A stretch of 64,000 nucleotides of DNA. Source: Streptomyces sp. NBC_01224. Its GTDB lineage: Bacteria > Actinomycetota > Actinomycetes > Streptomycetales > Streptomycetaceae. Both the position numbers and the translations under genes were made by a program. This document shows positions 19,230-28,517 of this stretch, one piece after another. The stretch is taken from NCBI RefSeq assembly GCF_036002945.1, contig NZ_CP108529.1, positions 8,303,001-8,367,000 of the forward strand, given 5' to 3'. Each line of letters begins with the position of its first letter. Position 1 is the first letter of the stretch. Below the pieces are notes generated by a model. The model was not told the DNA's origin. It worked only from the letters and a program-made list of their open reading frames with translations, and made no database searches.

Positions 19230-20872
19230 CCGTCGCCCTCTACGACCTGCTGCCCGCTGACCTCCGCCGCTCCTGGGTCATCGACGGGACCTGCCCCGAC
19301 CTCGACCTCTACAGCCTCTTTCGCGCCCGGCAGATCGCGGACCTCCACCGCACAGCGATCGTTGATGCCAAAGGCAAATTCTGTTACACCGCCCTCGACC
19401 GTAAGGTGCGATGTCTGGCCACCGGCCTGAGAGACCTCGGCATACGCCCGGGTGACGTGGTGGGTGTTCAGCTGCCCAACGGCCGCAACGCCGTCATCGC
19501 CGATCTCGCCCTGGCCGCCCTCGGCGCGGTGGCGCTGCCCTTCCCTGTCGGCCGCGGCAGCCTGGAAGCCGAATGCCTGCTCCGCCGCGCGGAGGCCGTC
19601 GCCGTCATCGCCGCCATCGAACACCGGGGCAACCACCACGCCGCCGACCTCCAGGCGTTGGCCCCGGCGCTTTCCTTCCTGCGCCACGTCATCGCCGTCG
19701 GCCCCGGCAACACACCGGAAGGAACGATTCCGCTCTCGCAGCTGCTGCGTTCCGACCCCAGCGGATTCGTTCCCGCACGGCCGGACCCCGACAGCGCCGC
19801 CCGCATCCTCGTCTCCTCCGGCTCCGAGGCCGAGCCGAAGATGGTCGCCTACTCCCACAACGCACTGGCCGGCGGACGCGGTAATTTCCTCGCCTCGCTC
19901 ATCCCCGACCGGACTCCGCCCCGCTGCCTGTTCCTCGTGCCGCTCGCCTCAGCCTTCGGTTCCAACGGCACGGCCGTCACCCTCGCCCGGCATGGCGGGA
20001 CTCTCATCCTCCTGGACCACTTCACGCCGGAGGCCGCGCTCGACGCCGTACGCGAACACCGGCCCACCCACATCCTGGGCGTTCCCACCATGGTGCGCAT
20101 GATGCTCGACCGCCTCGACACCACAGGCGAGAAGCTGCCCGCCCCAACGGCCCTGATCCTGGGTGGCTCCGCGCTGGACGTGACCACGGCGGAACTCGCC
20201 GCGAGTGTATTCGGCTGTCCTGTCGTCAACCTTTACGGATCGGCCGACGGCGTCAACTGCCACACCGGACTGACCAGTTCCACTCCGGACGCGGACGACC
20301 GGGGGGTCGTGGCCGGGCGCCCCGACCCGCGGGTGGCGGGCATACGCATCACCGACACCGGGACCCATGAACAGCTGCCGGACGGCGAGACCGGGGAGAT
20401 CGTGGCGCGGGGCCCCATGACCCCCATGTGTTACGTCGCCTCCCCGGAGCTGGACGCCCGCTACCGCACTCCCGACGGGTGGGTGCGCACCGGGGACCTC
20501 GGGTTCCTCGACGGCGACGGCGTCCTGCACATCGTCGGACGCCTCAAGGACGTCGTCATCCGCGGCGGCGCCAACATCAGCCCCGCCGAGGTCGAAAGGG
20601 AACTCGCCGCCCACCCCTTCGTACGTGATGTCGTGTGCGTCGGGATCCCGGATGCGTTGATGGGGGAGCGGCTGGCGGCGTGCGTCGTGTCCCGCGCCAC
20701 GGAGCCCCTGACGCTGCAGATGCTGTGCGAGCACCTGACCGAACGGGGACTGGAACAACGCAAGCACCCTGAGCGCCTCCTGGTCGTGGACGAATTGCCC
20801 CTCACCCCTGCGGGCAAGCCCGACCGGGCGGTACTGCGGGACCGTATGACCGAGATCAACCGCCCCGCGTGA
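19226..20872 (+). CDS. Class I adenylate-forming acyl-CoA synthetase
   Basis: A 548-residue ANL-superfamily ligase that activates a carboxylic acid as its AMP ester and then forms the CoA thioester. The A3-like loop is ILVSSGSEAEPKMVAYSH (Ser-rich rather than the common TSGTTG). The hinge and A8 region reads GDLGFLDGDGVLHIVGRLKD, followed by GGANISPAEVE, and the C-terminal catalytic Lys lies in LTPAGKPDRA. The GTG start overlaps the upstream CoA-transferase stop by four bases. With the divergent acyl-CoA dehydrogenase it makes a compact acid-activation and desaturation set. The acid used cannot be read from the sequence. Confidence 0.9.
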   Translation: MTVALYDLLPADLRRSWVIDGTCPDLDLYSLFRARQIADLHRTAIVDAKGKFCYTALDRKVRCLATGLRDLGIRPGDVVGVQLPNGRNAVIADLALAALGAVALPFPVGRGSLEAECLLRRAEAVAVIAAIEHRGNHHAADLQALAPALSFLRHVIAVGPGNTPEGTIPLSQLLRSDPSGFVPARPDPDSAARILVSSGSEAEPKMVAYSHNALAGGRGNFLASLIPDRTPPRCLFLVPLASAFGSNGTAVTLARHGGTLILLDHFTPEAALDAVREHRPTHILGVPTMVRMMLDRLDTTGEKLPAPTALILGGSALDVTTAELAASVFGCPVVNLYGSADGVNCHTGLTSSTPDADDRGVVAGRPDPRVAGIRITDTGTHEQLPDGETGEIVARGPMTPMCYVASPELDARYRTPDGWVRTGDLGFLDGDGVLHIVGRLKDVVIRGGANISPAEVERELAAHPFVRDVVCVGIPDALMGERLAACVVSRATEPLTLQMLCEHLTERGLEQRKHPERLLVVDELPLTPAGKPDRAVLRDRMTEINRPA

Positions 20873-20975
20873 AGAGGGAAGGCCCCCTCGCGCAGGCGAG
20901 CTGAACGGTGCCACAGCCGGGGGACCGGGACACTCAGCCGCCCGGTGACTCCTTCTCGGCACATGAACGAGCGAA

Positions 20976-21011
20976 CGTGGGGGCAGCCCGGCGCTCCGGA
21001 CCGCCCCCACG
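20976..21011. terminator. Strong hairpin between convergent genes
   Basis: Perfect outer stem of GTGGGGGC (20977-20984) with GCCCCCAC (21003-21010), plus an inner CCGG/CCGG stem. It separates the acyl-CoA ligase from the convergent metal-binding lipoprotein gene, so it can stop transcription from both sides. Confidence 0.7.
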
Positions 21012-21018
21012 CGGTGCT

Positions 21019-21831
21019 TCAGGATGCGGGCATGGCCTTCTTCAGCGCGGTTGCTGCGTTGCGGTATATCGGCAACAAGTCGAGGTCATCCCCTGGGTAG
21101 TTGACGATCTCGACCTGCTTGGCGCCGGAGTCGGGCAGGACCGTGCCGGTCGACATATGGGCGTTGTCCAGGACGAGGGCGGGCTTCTCCTTGCCCAGCT
21201 TCGCCAGCTGTGCAGGGGTGACGGCTTCGGGCCCGTAGGTGCCGACCAGTCTCGCGCCCGCCAGCTTTGCGGCCCAGATGGTGAAGACCTGGCTGACGAC
21301 CACCGGGCTCTTCCCGCCCGGCCACTGCGCCTTGAGATCCTTGGACAACTTGGCGTACTCGCTGTCGAAGGTCGTCTTCCACTTCGCTGCGGCGTCCTCG
21401 GTTCCGAACAACGTGCCCAGCTTGGCCACCTCGGCGTCGACCTTGTCCGCGTCGTTGTCGAGGTTCACCTCGACCAGTTCGGCCTTGGAACCGGCGGCAT
21501 CCTTGATCTCCCCGGCGTACGGCTCGAAGGGGGCGTAGAGCACGAAGTCGGCACCGGCTACGGCCGCGAGGTCGGAGGGCTTCGGGTCGTAGTCGGGTGC
21601 GTGCTGCACGGACTGGGGGACGATGACCTGCACGTCCTCGGCGCCCGCGGCTTTCGCCAAGGCCCCTTCCCAGGTCGTGGTGACGACCACCACCGGCTTC
21701 CCGTCGTGCTCGTGCTTGTCGCCGCCGCCGCCGCCTCCGGAGGACGACGAGCCGTTTTCGCAGCCGGCCACCAGGGCCAGTGCAGCACTCAGTGCGAGGA
21801 GGGAAGTGGTACGGCCGCGGGTGCGCGCCAT
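21019..21831 (-). CDS. Metal ABC transporter substrate-binding lipoprotein (ZnuA/TroA type)
   Basis: A 270-residue cluster-9 solute-binding protein that captures Zn or Mn outside the membrane for the adjacent ABC importer. A lipoprotein signal ends in the lipobox LVAGC (Cys near residue 24), followed by a Ser/Gly linker and a short His-bearing patch (DKHEHDG). The mature part has HAPDYDPKPSD, carrying a metal-ligand His, and later DNAHMSTG with a second His. The start at 21831 lies inside the permease gene, an overlap of 43 bases, so the two are probably translated together. Third and last gene of a minus-strand operon. Metal specificity cannot be settled from the sequence. Confidence 0.88.
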   Translation of the reverse strand: MARTRGRTTSLLALSAALALVAGCENGSSSSGGGGGGDKHEHDGKPVVVVTTTWEGALAKAAGAEDVQVIVPQSVQHAPDYDPKPSDLAAVAGADFVLYAPFEPYAGEIKDAAGSKAELVEVNLDNDADKVDAEVAKLGTLFGTEDAAAKWKTTFDSEYAKLSKDLKAQWPGGKSPVVVSQVFTIWAAKLAGARLVGTYGPEAVTPAQLAKLGKEKPALVLDNAHMSTGTVLPDSGAKQVEIVNYPGDDLDLLPIYRNAATALKKAMPAS

Positions 21832-22655
21832 GAGGCGATTCTCCGTTCGGGTATGAGATGGACGGCGAGGACGGCGGCCCCCGCGGTGAGGACGAGGACC
21901 GGCCCGGGAGGCCAGTCCAGCCACAGTGCGATGAGGAACCCGGTCAGGTTCACGACGATGCCGATGGCAACGGCCCAGAGAGTGATTGACTTCAGCGAGG
22001 TGCCCAGGCGGCGCGCGGCGAGAGCCGGCAGGAGGGTGAGGGCGTCGACCAGTAGCGCGCCCGTGAGCTTGATCGCGCCTGCGACGGCGACCGCGACCAG
22101 CACCAGCAGTACGAGGGTCAGCGCGCGCACGGCAACACCTGAGCACTGGGCGAGCTCCCGGTCGTGCAACAGCAGAGCGATATCGCGGCGCCGCCACAGG
22201 AACAGGCCCATGACGACGACGGCGAGCACGCCGAGCACGATCAGGTCGACGGTCCCAACAGACAGAATCGACCCCCAGAGCAGGGCGAACGCGCCAGATG
22301 CATTGATCCCTGAAACAGCGAGCACCAACAACGCTGCCGCGATCGCGATGCTCATGAGTAGCCCCATCGCTCCGGACAACCCGGCGGGCGTACGAGCGAG
22401 AGGAGCGACGGCGGCCCCGGACAGCGCACACGCCACAAGCGCGCACAGCATGGGGTCGAGGCCGGTCACGAGGCCGACCGCGATGCCGAGCAACGCGACG
22501 TGCATCATCGCGAACCGCACCGGCATGATGTCGAGACCCACGATGACCACACCGACCACCGGCAGGCCGATAGCAGCGAGCAGCAGCGCGAATCCCGCCC
22601 GTTGCACGGGGAGCAGTTGGAGAAGTTCACCGAGATCGGCGGTCACGAGCGTCAC
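21789..22655 (-). CDS. Metal ABC transporter permease (ZnuB/TroB type)
   Basis: A 288-residue integral membrane protein with eight or nine hydrophobic helices and the family-typical segment GAIKLTGALLVDALTLLPAL. It forms the transmembrane channel of a zinc/manganese-type ABC importer. Its start overlaps the stop of the ATPase gene by four bases (ATGA), and its 3' end overlaps the binding-protein gene. Gene order is ATPase, permease, binding protein. Confidence 0.9.
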   Translation of the reverse strand: MTLVTADLGELLQLLPVQRAGFALLLAAIGLPVVGVVIVGLDIMPVRFAMMHVALLGIAVGLVTGLDPMLCALVACALSGAAVAPLARTPAGLSGAMGLLMSIAIAAALLVLAVSGINASGAFALLWGSILSVGTVDLIVLGVLAVVVMGLFLWRRRDIALLLHDRELAQCSGVAVRALTLVLLVLVAVAVAGAIKLTGALLVDALTLLPALAARRLGTSLKSITLWAVAIGIVVNLTGFLIALWLDWPPGPVLVLTAGAAVLAVHLIPERRIASWRAPAAVPLPSSH

Positions 22656-23287
22656 CGGACCTCCCGCAAACGGCCTGCAGCCATTTCCAGCACCCGGTCG
22701 CAGCGTTCCGCCAGCGCCCGGTCGTGCGTCACCACGACGAGCGTCACCGGTAAGGAGGTGAGGACGTCGGCCGCTTCCTCCTGGCCCCCGAAGTCAAGAG
22801 CAGCGGTGGGCTCGTCGGCCAGCAGCACCTGCGCCCCGGCCGCGACACAGCCGATAGCCCGGGCGAGATACATCCGCTGCAACTGCCCGCCGGACAGGGT
22901 GTGCAGAGGCCGCTCGGTCAGAGCTTCCACACCGAGCTGTGCCGCTGCCGAGGCCGCCTTCACGTGAGCGCTGCTGCTGGCCAGCAGCTCGGTCGCGAGA
23001 AGAGGGAAGCGGCCTGCCGCCGGCTTCTGCGGAATCCAGGCGCAGACACGGCGGCGCCACGCCCAATCCGCGGGCGAGCGGGTGCCTCGCCCGCCGACCA
23101 GGATCGATCCCGTCACCTGTCGGTGCAGACCGAGCACCGCACGCAGCAGCGTCGTCTTGCCCGAGCCGTTGGTTCCGGTCAGCGCCACCCGTTCACCGGC
23201 GGCGATCTCCAGATCCACGTCGGCGACGGCCTCCAGCCGGCCATGTCGGCAGGTGACCTCCCGCATACGCACATCCAGCCCACCCAT
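22652..23287 (-). CDS. Metal ABC transporter ATP-binding protein (ZnuC/TroC type)
   Basis: A 211-residue ABC ATPase. Walker A is GTNGSGKTT, the signature LSGGQLQRMYLARAIG, Walker B VLLADEPTAALD, with a switch His in VVVTHDR. It energises import by the downstream permease and lipoprotein. An ATG at 23287 sits seven bases after GAAGG; a GTG three bases earlier is the alternative. As first gene of the operon it should carry the promoter, but I do not see a convincing Zur palindrome in the upstream 150 bases. Confidence 0.9.
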   Translation of the reverse strand: MGGLDVRMREVTCRHGRLEAVADVDLEIAAGERVALTGTNGSGKTTLLRAVLGLHRQVTGSILVGGRGTRSPADWAWRRRVCAWIPQKPAAGRFPLLATELLASSSAHVKAASAAAQLGVEALTERPLHTLSGGQLQRMYLARAIGCVAAGAQVLLADEPTAALDFGGQEEAADVLTSLPVTLVVVTHDRALAERCDRVLEMAAGRLREVR

Positions 23288-24040
23288 CACACGCCCTTCG
23301 ATCGTCAGCCACTGCCGCGCGGATCGGGTGGCTGGACAACTTCCCAGCCCCCGGCAGTAGTCGGATGACGGACGGATTCAGTTCCCAGGAGACGAATGCC
23401 GCTCGCGGACATGTTGGCGAACAGGCCATGTCGCCCCGGCACGGCAGGCAACCGGGTGACGGAACTGCGTGCGTGCTGTGCCGCCGGGGCTCCCGCACGG
23501 TGTTCGTTCGAACGACGTGGAGTGGGCGGGCGACGAGGAGCTGGTAGCGACCATTTCCGCTGGGTCCAGGTGGTCCCGGGAGCTGGCGGACGACGACGTT
23601 CCAGGCCGCCCCGAGCGGCGTTGGACCCTGTGACGGCCACACGGGGTCGAGCGAGACCTCCCTCAGGGAGCCGTTGGTGGTGGTCGTCTGGTTTCCACGC
23701 TTCACGCGTTGCTGGAGTCATTGGAAGCACGAGCCCATTGGGGCATGCTGCGAGGGCTTGCTTCCCCGGCGCTCGCGGGCTGCGGCGAGCGAGCATTTCC
23801 TTTGTGTCCGGTCCGCGGGAGCCGGCATTGCGGTGGGACGTACGGAGAGGGGGAGTCATGGCTGGTGCGGGTTCCTGGGAGCCTGCACGATCGTGATCAC
23901 CGACGACTTCGGTCAGCAGATCCAGATGAGCGCCGACCAGTTCGGCTCCACCGCCGAGGACGCCGAGGACGCCGAGGACGTCAAGGCCGGCAAGCTGGAC
24001 TCCGTTGTTGCAGGCGAAGTGGCCCTGGTCAGAGGCTGCT
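23288..24040. other. Gene-poor stretch upstream of the metal importer
   Basis: About 750 bases between two minus-strand operons. Several frames stay open but none resembles a protein I know. One plus-strand frame has a coding-like acidic run (TAEDAEDAEDVKAGKLDSVV, near 23955-24015) that could be a gene remnant. The promoter of the metal importer must lie in its left part. Confidence 0.35.
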
Positions 24041-24568
24041 TCAGCTACCGGGACGGACAACGACTGCCAGGGCTTCGACTGGATCGCTGTGGCGGAAGTG
24101 CAGGACGAAGGGAAGCATGTCGCCCACTTGCCGGCGGTCCTTCACTTTCACCATCACGTCCACCGTGCTTGCCGACATGGCCAGGGTCTCTCCCGCCGGC
24201 AGAGCGACTGAGCCGACCATGCTCATGGAGCCTGCACCGCTGTCGTGACGTACGTGCCGGCTGAGCATGGCGCTGTCCGCGGCCGTTGAAGTGACGGAGA
24301 CGAGCCGGTCGTCGGCTCCGCCGCTGTTGGTGATCCGGAAGAACGCTGCGGTGCCCACGTTGCCGTTGTAGGGCAGGAAGACCCGCCCGTCGCTGATCTC
24401 CAGTCGCGGTGGGGTCCCGGCGGCCCCCGATGCGGTCCAAGCGGTCAATCCGCCCAGGGCCACCGAGAAGGCTGCCAAGGGGGCGACCACGGCGAGCAGC
24501 CCGTCGTGCAGGCGACGGCGCGTCGGAATCCAGCCTTCGGCAGCGGTGCGTCGGGCGGGGTCCGTCAC
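24041..24568 (-). CDS. PCu(A)C-like copper chaperone, membrane-anchored
   Basis: A 175-residue protein with one N-terminal membrane helix (about 23-45) and an external PCu(A)C-type beta-barrel domain. It has the family-like stretch AAFFRITNSG, a His/Met-bearing strand (MLSRHVRHDSGAGSMSM), VALPAGETLAM and a final DVMVKVKD strand. Classical proteins carry His-x-Met at the last site; here the position reads Asp-Val-Met, so the copper site may differ. The GTG at 24568 follows GAGGAAGGA and overlaps the stop of copA by four bases. The family delivers Cu(I) to oxidases or buffers it outside the membrane; here it probably partners the CopA pump. Confidence 0.78.
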   Translation of the reverse strand: MTDPARRTAAEGWIPTRRRLHDGLLAVVAPLAAFSVALGGLTAWTASGAAGTPPRLEISDGRVFLPYNGNVGTAAFFRITNSGGADDRLVSVTSTAADSAMLSRHVRHDSGAGSMSMVGSVALPAGETLAMSASTVDVMVKVKDRRQVGDMLPFVLHFRHSDPVEALAVVVRPGS

Positions 24569-26862
24569 AGCGGCATCCTTCCTCGGTGGAGCGAAAGTCG
24601 CGACGCGCGTTGGCGCGCGGGCGACGGCTGCCAGGCCCGCAGGCGCAGGCTGTTGCCCACCACCAGAAGTGAACTGATGGACATGGCTGCGGCAGCGAAC
24701 ATCGGGTTGAGCCATCCGACCGCGGCCAGTGGCACGGTGACCGCGTTGTAACCGAACGCCCAGATCAGATTGATGCGGATCGTCCCCAGCGTGCGACGTG
24801 CGAGGCGGACGGCGTCGGTGACTGCCTCGATGTCACCGCGAACCAGCGTCACATCCGCGGCGCCGATGGCCACATCCGTTCCGGTGCCCATGGCGATTCC
24901 GAGATCCGCGCCGGCCAGGGCGGCGACGTCGTTCACACCGTCACCGATCACGGCGACCCGGCGGCCCTCACCTTTCAACTGCCGCACCAGATCCCCTTTG
25001 CTCTCGGGGCTGCATCGGGCGTGCACCTGGATGATGCCGAGTTCACCGGCTACGGCGTGGGCGGTGAACTCGTGGTCGCCGGTGGCAAGAACCGGTTCCA
25101 CGCCCAGGCGCCTGAGCTTGTGCACGGCCCGGTAACTCCCCGGCCGCAGCACATCCCCGACCGCGATGAGAGCCTCGTCGACGCCGTCCACGCGCACCAG
25201 GACCGGAGTGTGCGCGGCCGCCTCGGCTTCGGCCAAGGCCCGCGCCAGGGTCTCTGGGAGATCACCTTGCGCGGCGCACACCTCCACCTGACGTCCTTCG
25301 ACACAACCCGCGATGCCCACCCCGGGTGTCGCCCTGAAGGCGGAGACGTCCGGCAGGGGGCGCTCGGGCAGTGCGCGTTGCGCGTACGCGGTGACCGCTC
25401 GACCCACCGGGTGCTCCGATCCCTGCTCGGCCGCACCTGCCAGCCGCAGCACGGCCTCCCGCCCGATTCCCTCCGCTGCTACGGTGATGTGGGAGACGGT
25501 CATGTGACCGCTGGTGAGGGTGCCGGTCTTGTCCAGCACGACCGTGTCGATGTGGCGCAGCGTCTCCAGGGCCTGCGGCCCGTTCACCAGAACCCCGAGT
25601 TGAGCACCTCGGCCGGTAGCGGCGAGAAGGGCGGTCGGGGTTGCCAGCCCCAGTGCGCAAGGGCAGGCGACGACCAGGATCGCCACGCACGCGGTGATGG
25701 CCGTCTGCGGGTCTGCTCCAGCACCGAGCCAGAATCCGAGGACAGTGACGGCCAGCGCCAATACAGCCGGTACGAAAACGCCGGCCACCAGGTCCGCCAG
25801 ACGCTGAGCACGGGCCTTCCCTGCCTGAGCTTCGGTGACCATGCGCGTAATCCGGGCAAGCCGGGCGTCCGCGCCGACTGCCGTGGCACGCACGAGCAGC
25901 ATGCCGCCGGCGTTGACAGCGGCCCCGACCACGGCCTGGCCCGGGCCGACTTCGGCCGGGTCGCTTTCCCCGGTGACCAGAGACAGATCAAGAGCCGAGC
26001 TGCCGGAGACCACCACTCCGTCGGTGGCGACCCGCTCCCCGGGCCGGACGACGAACTCCTGCCCGACGCGGAGCTGTTCGACAGGAATCCTTCGCTCCTG
26101 GCCGCTGTCCCGTAGGGTCACGTCCTTGGCGGCCAGACCGGCCAGCGAGCGCAGAGCCTCACCTGTACCGTGCCGGGCACGCGCTTCGAGAAACCGGCCG
26201 GTGAGAACGAACAGCGGAACCGCGACAGCGGCTTCCAGATAGATGTGCGCAATGCCTCCGCCGACGGAGGGAACCAGGGTGAACGGCATGCGCATGTCCG
26301 CGGCGCCCGCCCCGCCGAGGAACAGGGCATACACCGACCAGGCGAAAGACGAGATGACGCCGAGCGAAACCAGAGTGTCCATGGTGGCGGACGACTGGCG
26401 GAGCCCGCGCAACGCGCGCAGGTGGAAGGGCCAGGCACTCCACAGGACCACCGGAGCGGACAGAGTGAAGCACAGCCACTGCCAGTTGCGGAACTGCAGA
26501 GAGGGCACCATGGAAAGCAGCACCACGGGGACTGCGAGCAGGGCGGTGATCACGAGCCGATTGCGTTCCGACGTGGTCTCGTCCCGTGTCCGATCCGACT
26601 GACCGGCCGCTTCGAGGGGTTCGGGCGCCGAGGGGAGTTCGGCTGTGTAGCCCGCGCGTTCGACAACGGCCACGAGAGCCTCCGCTGTGACCTCAGGGGG
26701 GTGGCTCACCCTCGCCTGTCCGGTGGCGAGGTTGACCGTGGCGGTCACCCCGTCGAGCTTGGCCAAGCGCTTCTCCACACGATTCACACAGGCCGCGCAG
26801 GTCATACCACCGACGGCCAGGTCGGTGGTCGCCGGCGCGCTCTCCGACTGTGCTGCCGTCAT
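24565..26862 (-). CDS. copA: Cu(I)-exporting P1B-type ATPase
   Basis: A 765-residue heavy-metal P-type ATPase. An N-terminal HMA domain carries the metal-binding MTCAACVNRV. Membrane helices follow, with the Cu(I)-type transmembrane motif CPCALGLATP, the phosphorylation site DKTGTLTSG, the HP dipeptide in SEHPVGRA and the hinge GDGVNDVAALAGADLG. The CPC motif together with a CxxC HMA domain points to P1B-1, Cu(I)/Ag(I) efflux. It is the middle gene of a three-gene operon: its ATG overlaps the stop of a small Met/His-rich membrane protein, and its stop overlaps the PCu(A)C-like gene. A copper-responsive repressor is expected, but no csoR gene is visible in the window. Confidence 0.95.
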   Translation of the reverse strand: MTAAQSESAPATTDLAVGGMTCAACVNRVEKRLAKLDGVTATVNLATGQARVSHPPEVTAEALVAVVERAGYTAELPSAPEPLEAAGQSDRTRDETTSERNRLVITALLAVPVVLLSMVPSLQFRNWQWLCFTLSAPVVLWSAWPFHLRALRGLRQSSATMDTLVSLGVISSFAWSVYALFLGGAGAADMRMPFTLVPSVGGGIAHIYLEAAVAVPLFVLTGRFLEARARHGTGEALRSLAGLAAKDVTLRDSGQERRIPVEQLRVGQEFVVRPGERVATDGVVVSGSSALDLSLVTGESDPAEVGPGQAVVGAAVNAGGMLLVRATAVGADARLARITRMVTEAQAGKARAQRLADLVAGVFVPAVLALAVTVLGFWLGAGADPQTAITACVAILVVACPCALGLATPTALLAATGRGAQLGVLVNGPQALETLRHIDTVVLDKTGTLTSGHMTVSHITVAAEGIGREAVLRLAGAAEQGSEHPVGRAVTAYAQRALPERPLPDVSAFRATPGVGIAGCVEGRQVEVCAAQGDLPETLARALAEAEAAAHTPVLVRVDGVDEALIAVGDVLRPGSYRAVHKLRRLGVEPVLATGDHEFTAHAVAGELGIIQVHARCSPESKGDLVRQLKGEGRRVAVIGDGVNDVAALAGADLGIAMGTGTDVAIGAADVTLVRGDIEAVTDAVRLARRTLGTIRINLIWAFGYNAVTVPLAAVGWLNPMFAAAAMSISSLLVVGNSLRLRAWQPSPARQRASRLSLHRGRMPL

Positions 26863-27101
26863 CCTGCACTACTCGAGTGCATGCCACCCATGCCACCGTC
26901 GTGCGGATCGGGCTGGCCGCCGCCACCGCCACCCGTACCGGTGGAGTGCATCCCGGGTGCTACCGGGCCGACGACATCACCGATCTTGTACGAGACGGCG
27001 AACATCGACACAAGCAGCACAAGGAAGCCGATCAGCCCGGGGGGCGGCACCCACCGGGGGAAACCCGCAACGGTGCGTGGGGATCGTTGCTGTACTTGCA
27101 T
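26859..27101 (-). CDS. Small Met/His-rich single-pass membrane protein of the cop operon
   Basis: An 80-residue protein with one membrane helix (about 22-40) and a short tail. The tail has MHSTGTGGGGGG, HDGGMGG and a C-terminal MHSSSAG, that is, MH pairs and a Gly-rich spacer. The start at 27101 follows GGAG; its stop overlaps the copA start as ATGA. It resembles no enzyme. Its position as first gene of a Cu(I)-efflux operon and its thioether/imidazole side chains suggest it binds Cu(I) at the outer face and either hands it to CopA or accepts it. That role is inference. Confidence 0.72.
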   Translation of the reverse strand: MQVQQRSPRTVAGFPRWVPPPGLIGFLVLLVSMFAVSYKIGDVVGPVAPGMHSTGTGGGGGGQPDPHDGGMGGMHSSSAG

Positions 27102-27559
27102 CGCCGCTCCAGACAGGGAATCACGCTGATGGCGCAGCGCGGGGCCGGAGAATTGCCAGAGGGTCCGGCAGTCGGTGTCGCTCGGCCCACAGCTCTCATG
27201 CTGGCACTGACAGAGCACCAGCAATCCCTATATAGGCGTCTGTTCACGCGTGACTCTTCTCGCGGCATTTCGTCGGAACTCAACCCATGGTTGCCACGAC
27301 TTCCTCAGGGCGGATCGCAGGGCGGAGGTGCCGACGGCGCCGCCGGATTTACGGGCCCGGGCGGCCGGCCGTCGCCCTGCACGACGGCCACCGGCTGCTG
27401 GTCCTCAGCGCGGACGCCACCACTCCCCGCCGTGGTCGGCGTGCTGCTGCGTGAACACGGCTTCGGGCCGAGTCTTATGCGCGTGCTGGAACAGCTCGGC
27501 GGCGAGAACGAAGCATGTGCCGACGGAACTGCGGGACACCTGGGCGCACCCGCCGGGCG
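27102..27559. other. Cop operon leader and unassigned DNA
   Basis: The first 130 bases should hold the cop operon promoter. The rest (27240-27559) has open frames without recognisable family character and borders the transposase relic; it may be debris linked to that element. Confidence 0.3.
27227..27236. promoter_or_regulatory. AT-rich palindrome upstream of the cop operon
   Basis: CCTATATAGG is a perfect 10-base palindrome in otherwise GC-rich DNA, about 125 bases before the first gene of the copper operon. It could be part of a promoter -10 region or an operator. It does not match the C/G-tract CsoR sites I know, so this is only a candidate. Confidence 0.25.
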
Positions 27560-28100
27560 ACCCGGATGGTGGCGCCGACGGTGCTTTTGGCTCCGGACTC
27601 TTCCCATGCCTTGCAGTCGTTGCGGTTGCCAGGAAGCGGCCGACCGACCCCGACGATCAGGCGGCTGTCGGCGTCGATGACAACCGGTGGTTGGTGGAGT
27701 ATCGGTAGTCCTTCGACTGCTCGGCAATCTCATGGTCACTGGTCGGGACAAGGGTGCCGTCCACGATGACCGCGGTGTCTTTCGCGAAGCGTCGCCTGGG
27801 CTTCAGCGCGAAAAGTGGACCGATCTGGCCGATGATGCGGTTGGCCGCCCGACTTCGAGATGCCGAACGGTGGGAGAAGTTGGCGCAGCGTCAAGTTCGC
27901 GCGCCAGTAGGTCGCAACGAGCAGGAGACGGTCCTCCAAGGAGAGCCCCCACGGCCGGCCCCGTCGCACCACCGCGTCGTCCTCGCGCAGGAGTACGGTC
28001 AGCAGCTTCCCATCCGGCGCGGGCTCAACCCGGTGAATGGGTTTGTCCAGGACGGTTCGGACGCCGTCATCACGCCAGTCGCAGCCAAACCTTCTCACCC
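27560..28100 (-). pseudogene. IS5-type transposase relic with frameshifts
   Basis: Read on the minus strand, the sequence gives LLLVATYWRANLTLRQL and PPFGISKS. After a frameshift it gives ALKPRRRFAKDTAVIVDG, TLVPTSDHEIAEQSKDYR and YSTNH. After another it gives VGRPLPGNRNDCKAWEESGA. These are successive blocks of an IS5-family (IS1647/IS4811-like) Streptomyces transposase with the DDE core split by at least two frameshifts. The N- and C-terminal ends and clear inverted repeats are missing. It cannot make an active enzyme. Confidence 0.8.
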
Positions 28101-28517
28101 ACGATCAGAGGTCACAGGGCAGCCCAAGGGTGAGCGGATGGCCGGACGAGATGCAGGGAAGATTCGGGCGGCGCTGCCTGCTCACGCGATCGAGGTCGGG
28201 TCAGATCCGCTGGACCGACCGACGCGGAACTTCCGTTGGCGGCTGGCCCTTCCTCGACAACGCACAAGAGTGGCCATCGTGTTTCTGCGGGGGAGCGGAT
28301 GGCCCTGTTCTTCCAGCTCGACGTGGCTCTGGACCTGGAGGCTTTTGGTGGAGACCATCTGCTGTTCATCCACTGCCGTGCGCACAACGACGCGTATCCC
28401 AGGAGACTCCCATGCTGCGCGACCGCGTTCGACCGTCGCCCCGACTGCTCACCGCCGATCGACGCGCTGGCGGAAATTCCTTGGCGTGGCGGCCGGGAAG
28501 GGTGGAAACTCGGCCTC
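28101..28517. other. Unassigned DNA before the TOPRIM gene
   Basis: About 415 bases. The frame of the TOPRIM gene is open upstream to 28236 and includes a somewhat protein-like run (MALFFQLDVALDLEAFGGDH), so the gene could start earlier or be fused to a remnant. Otherwise nothing recognisable. Confidence 0.3.

Noticed and set aside
23390-23900. Possible transposase remnant between the metal importer and the copper operon
   Set aside because: Frames are open but no transposase motif could be recognised in any of them.
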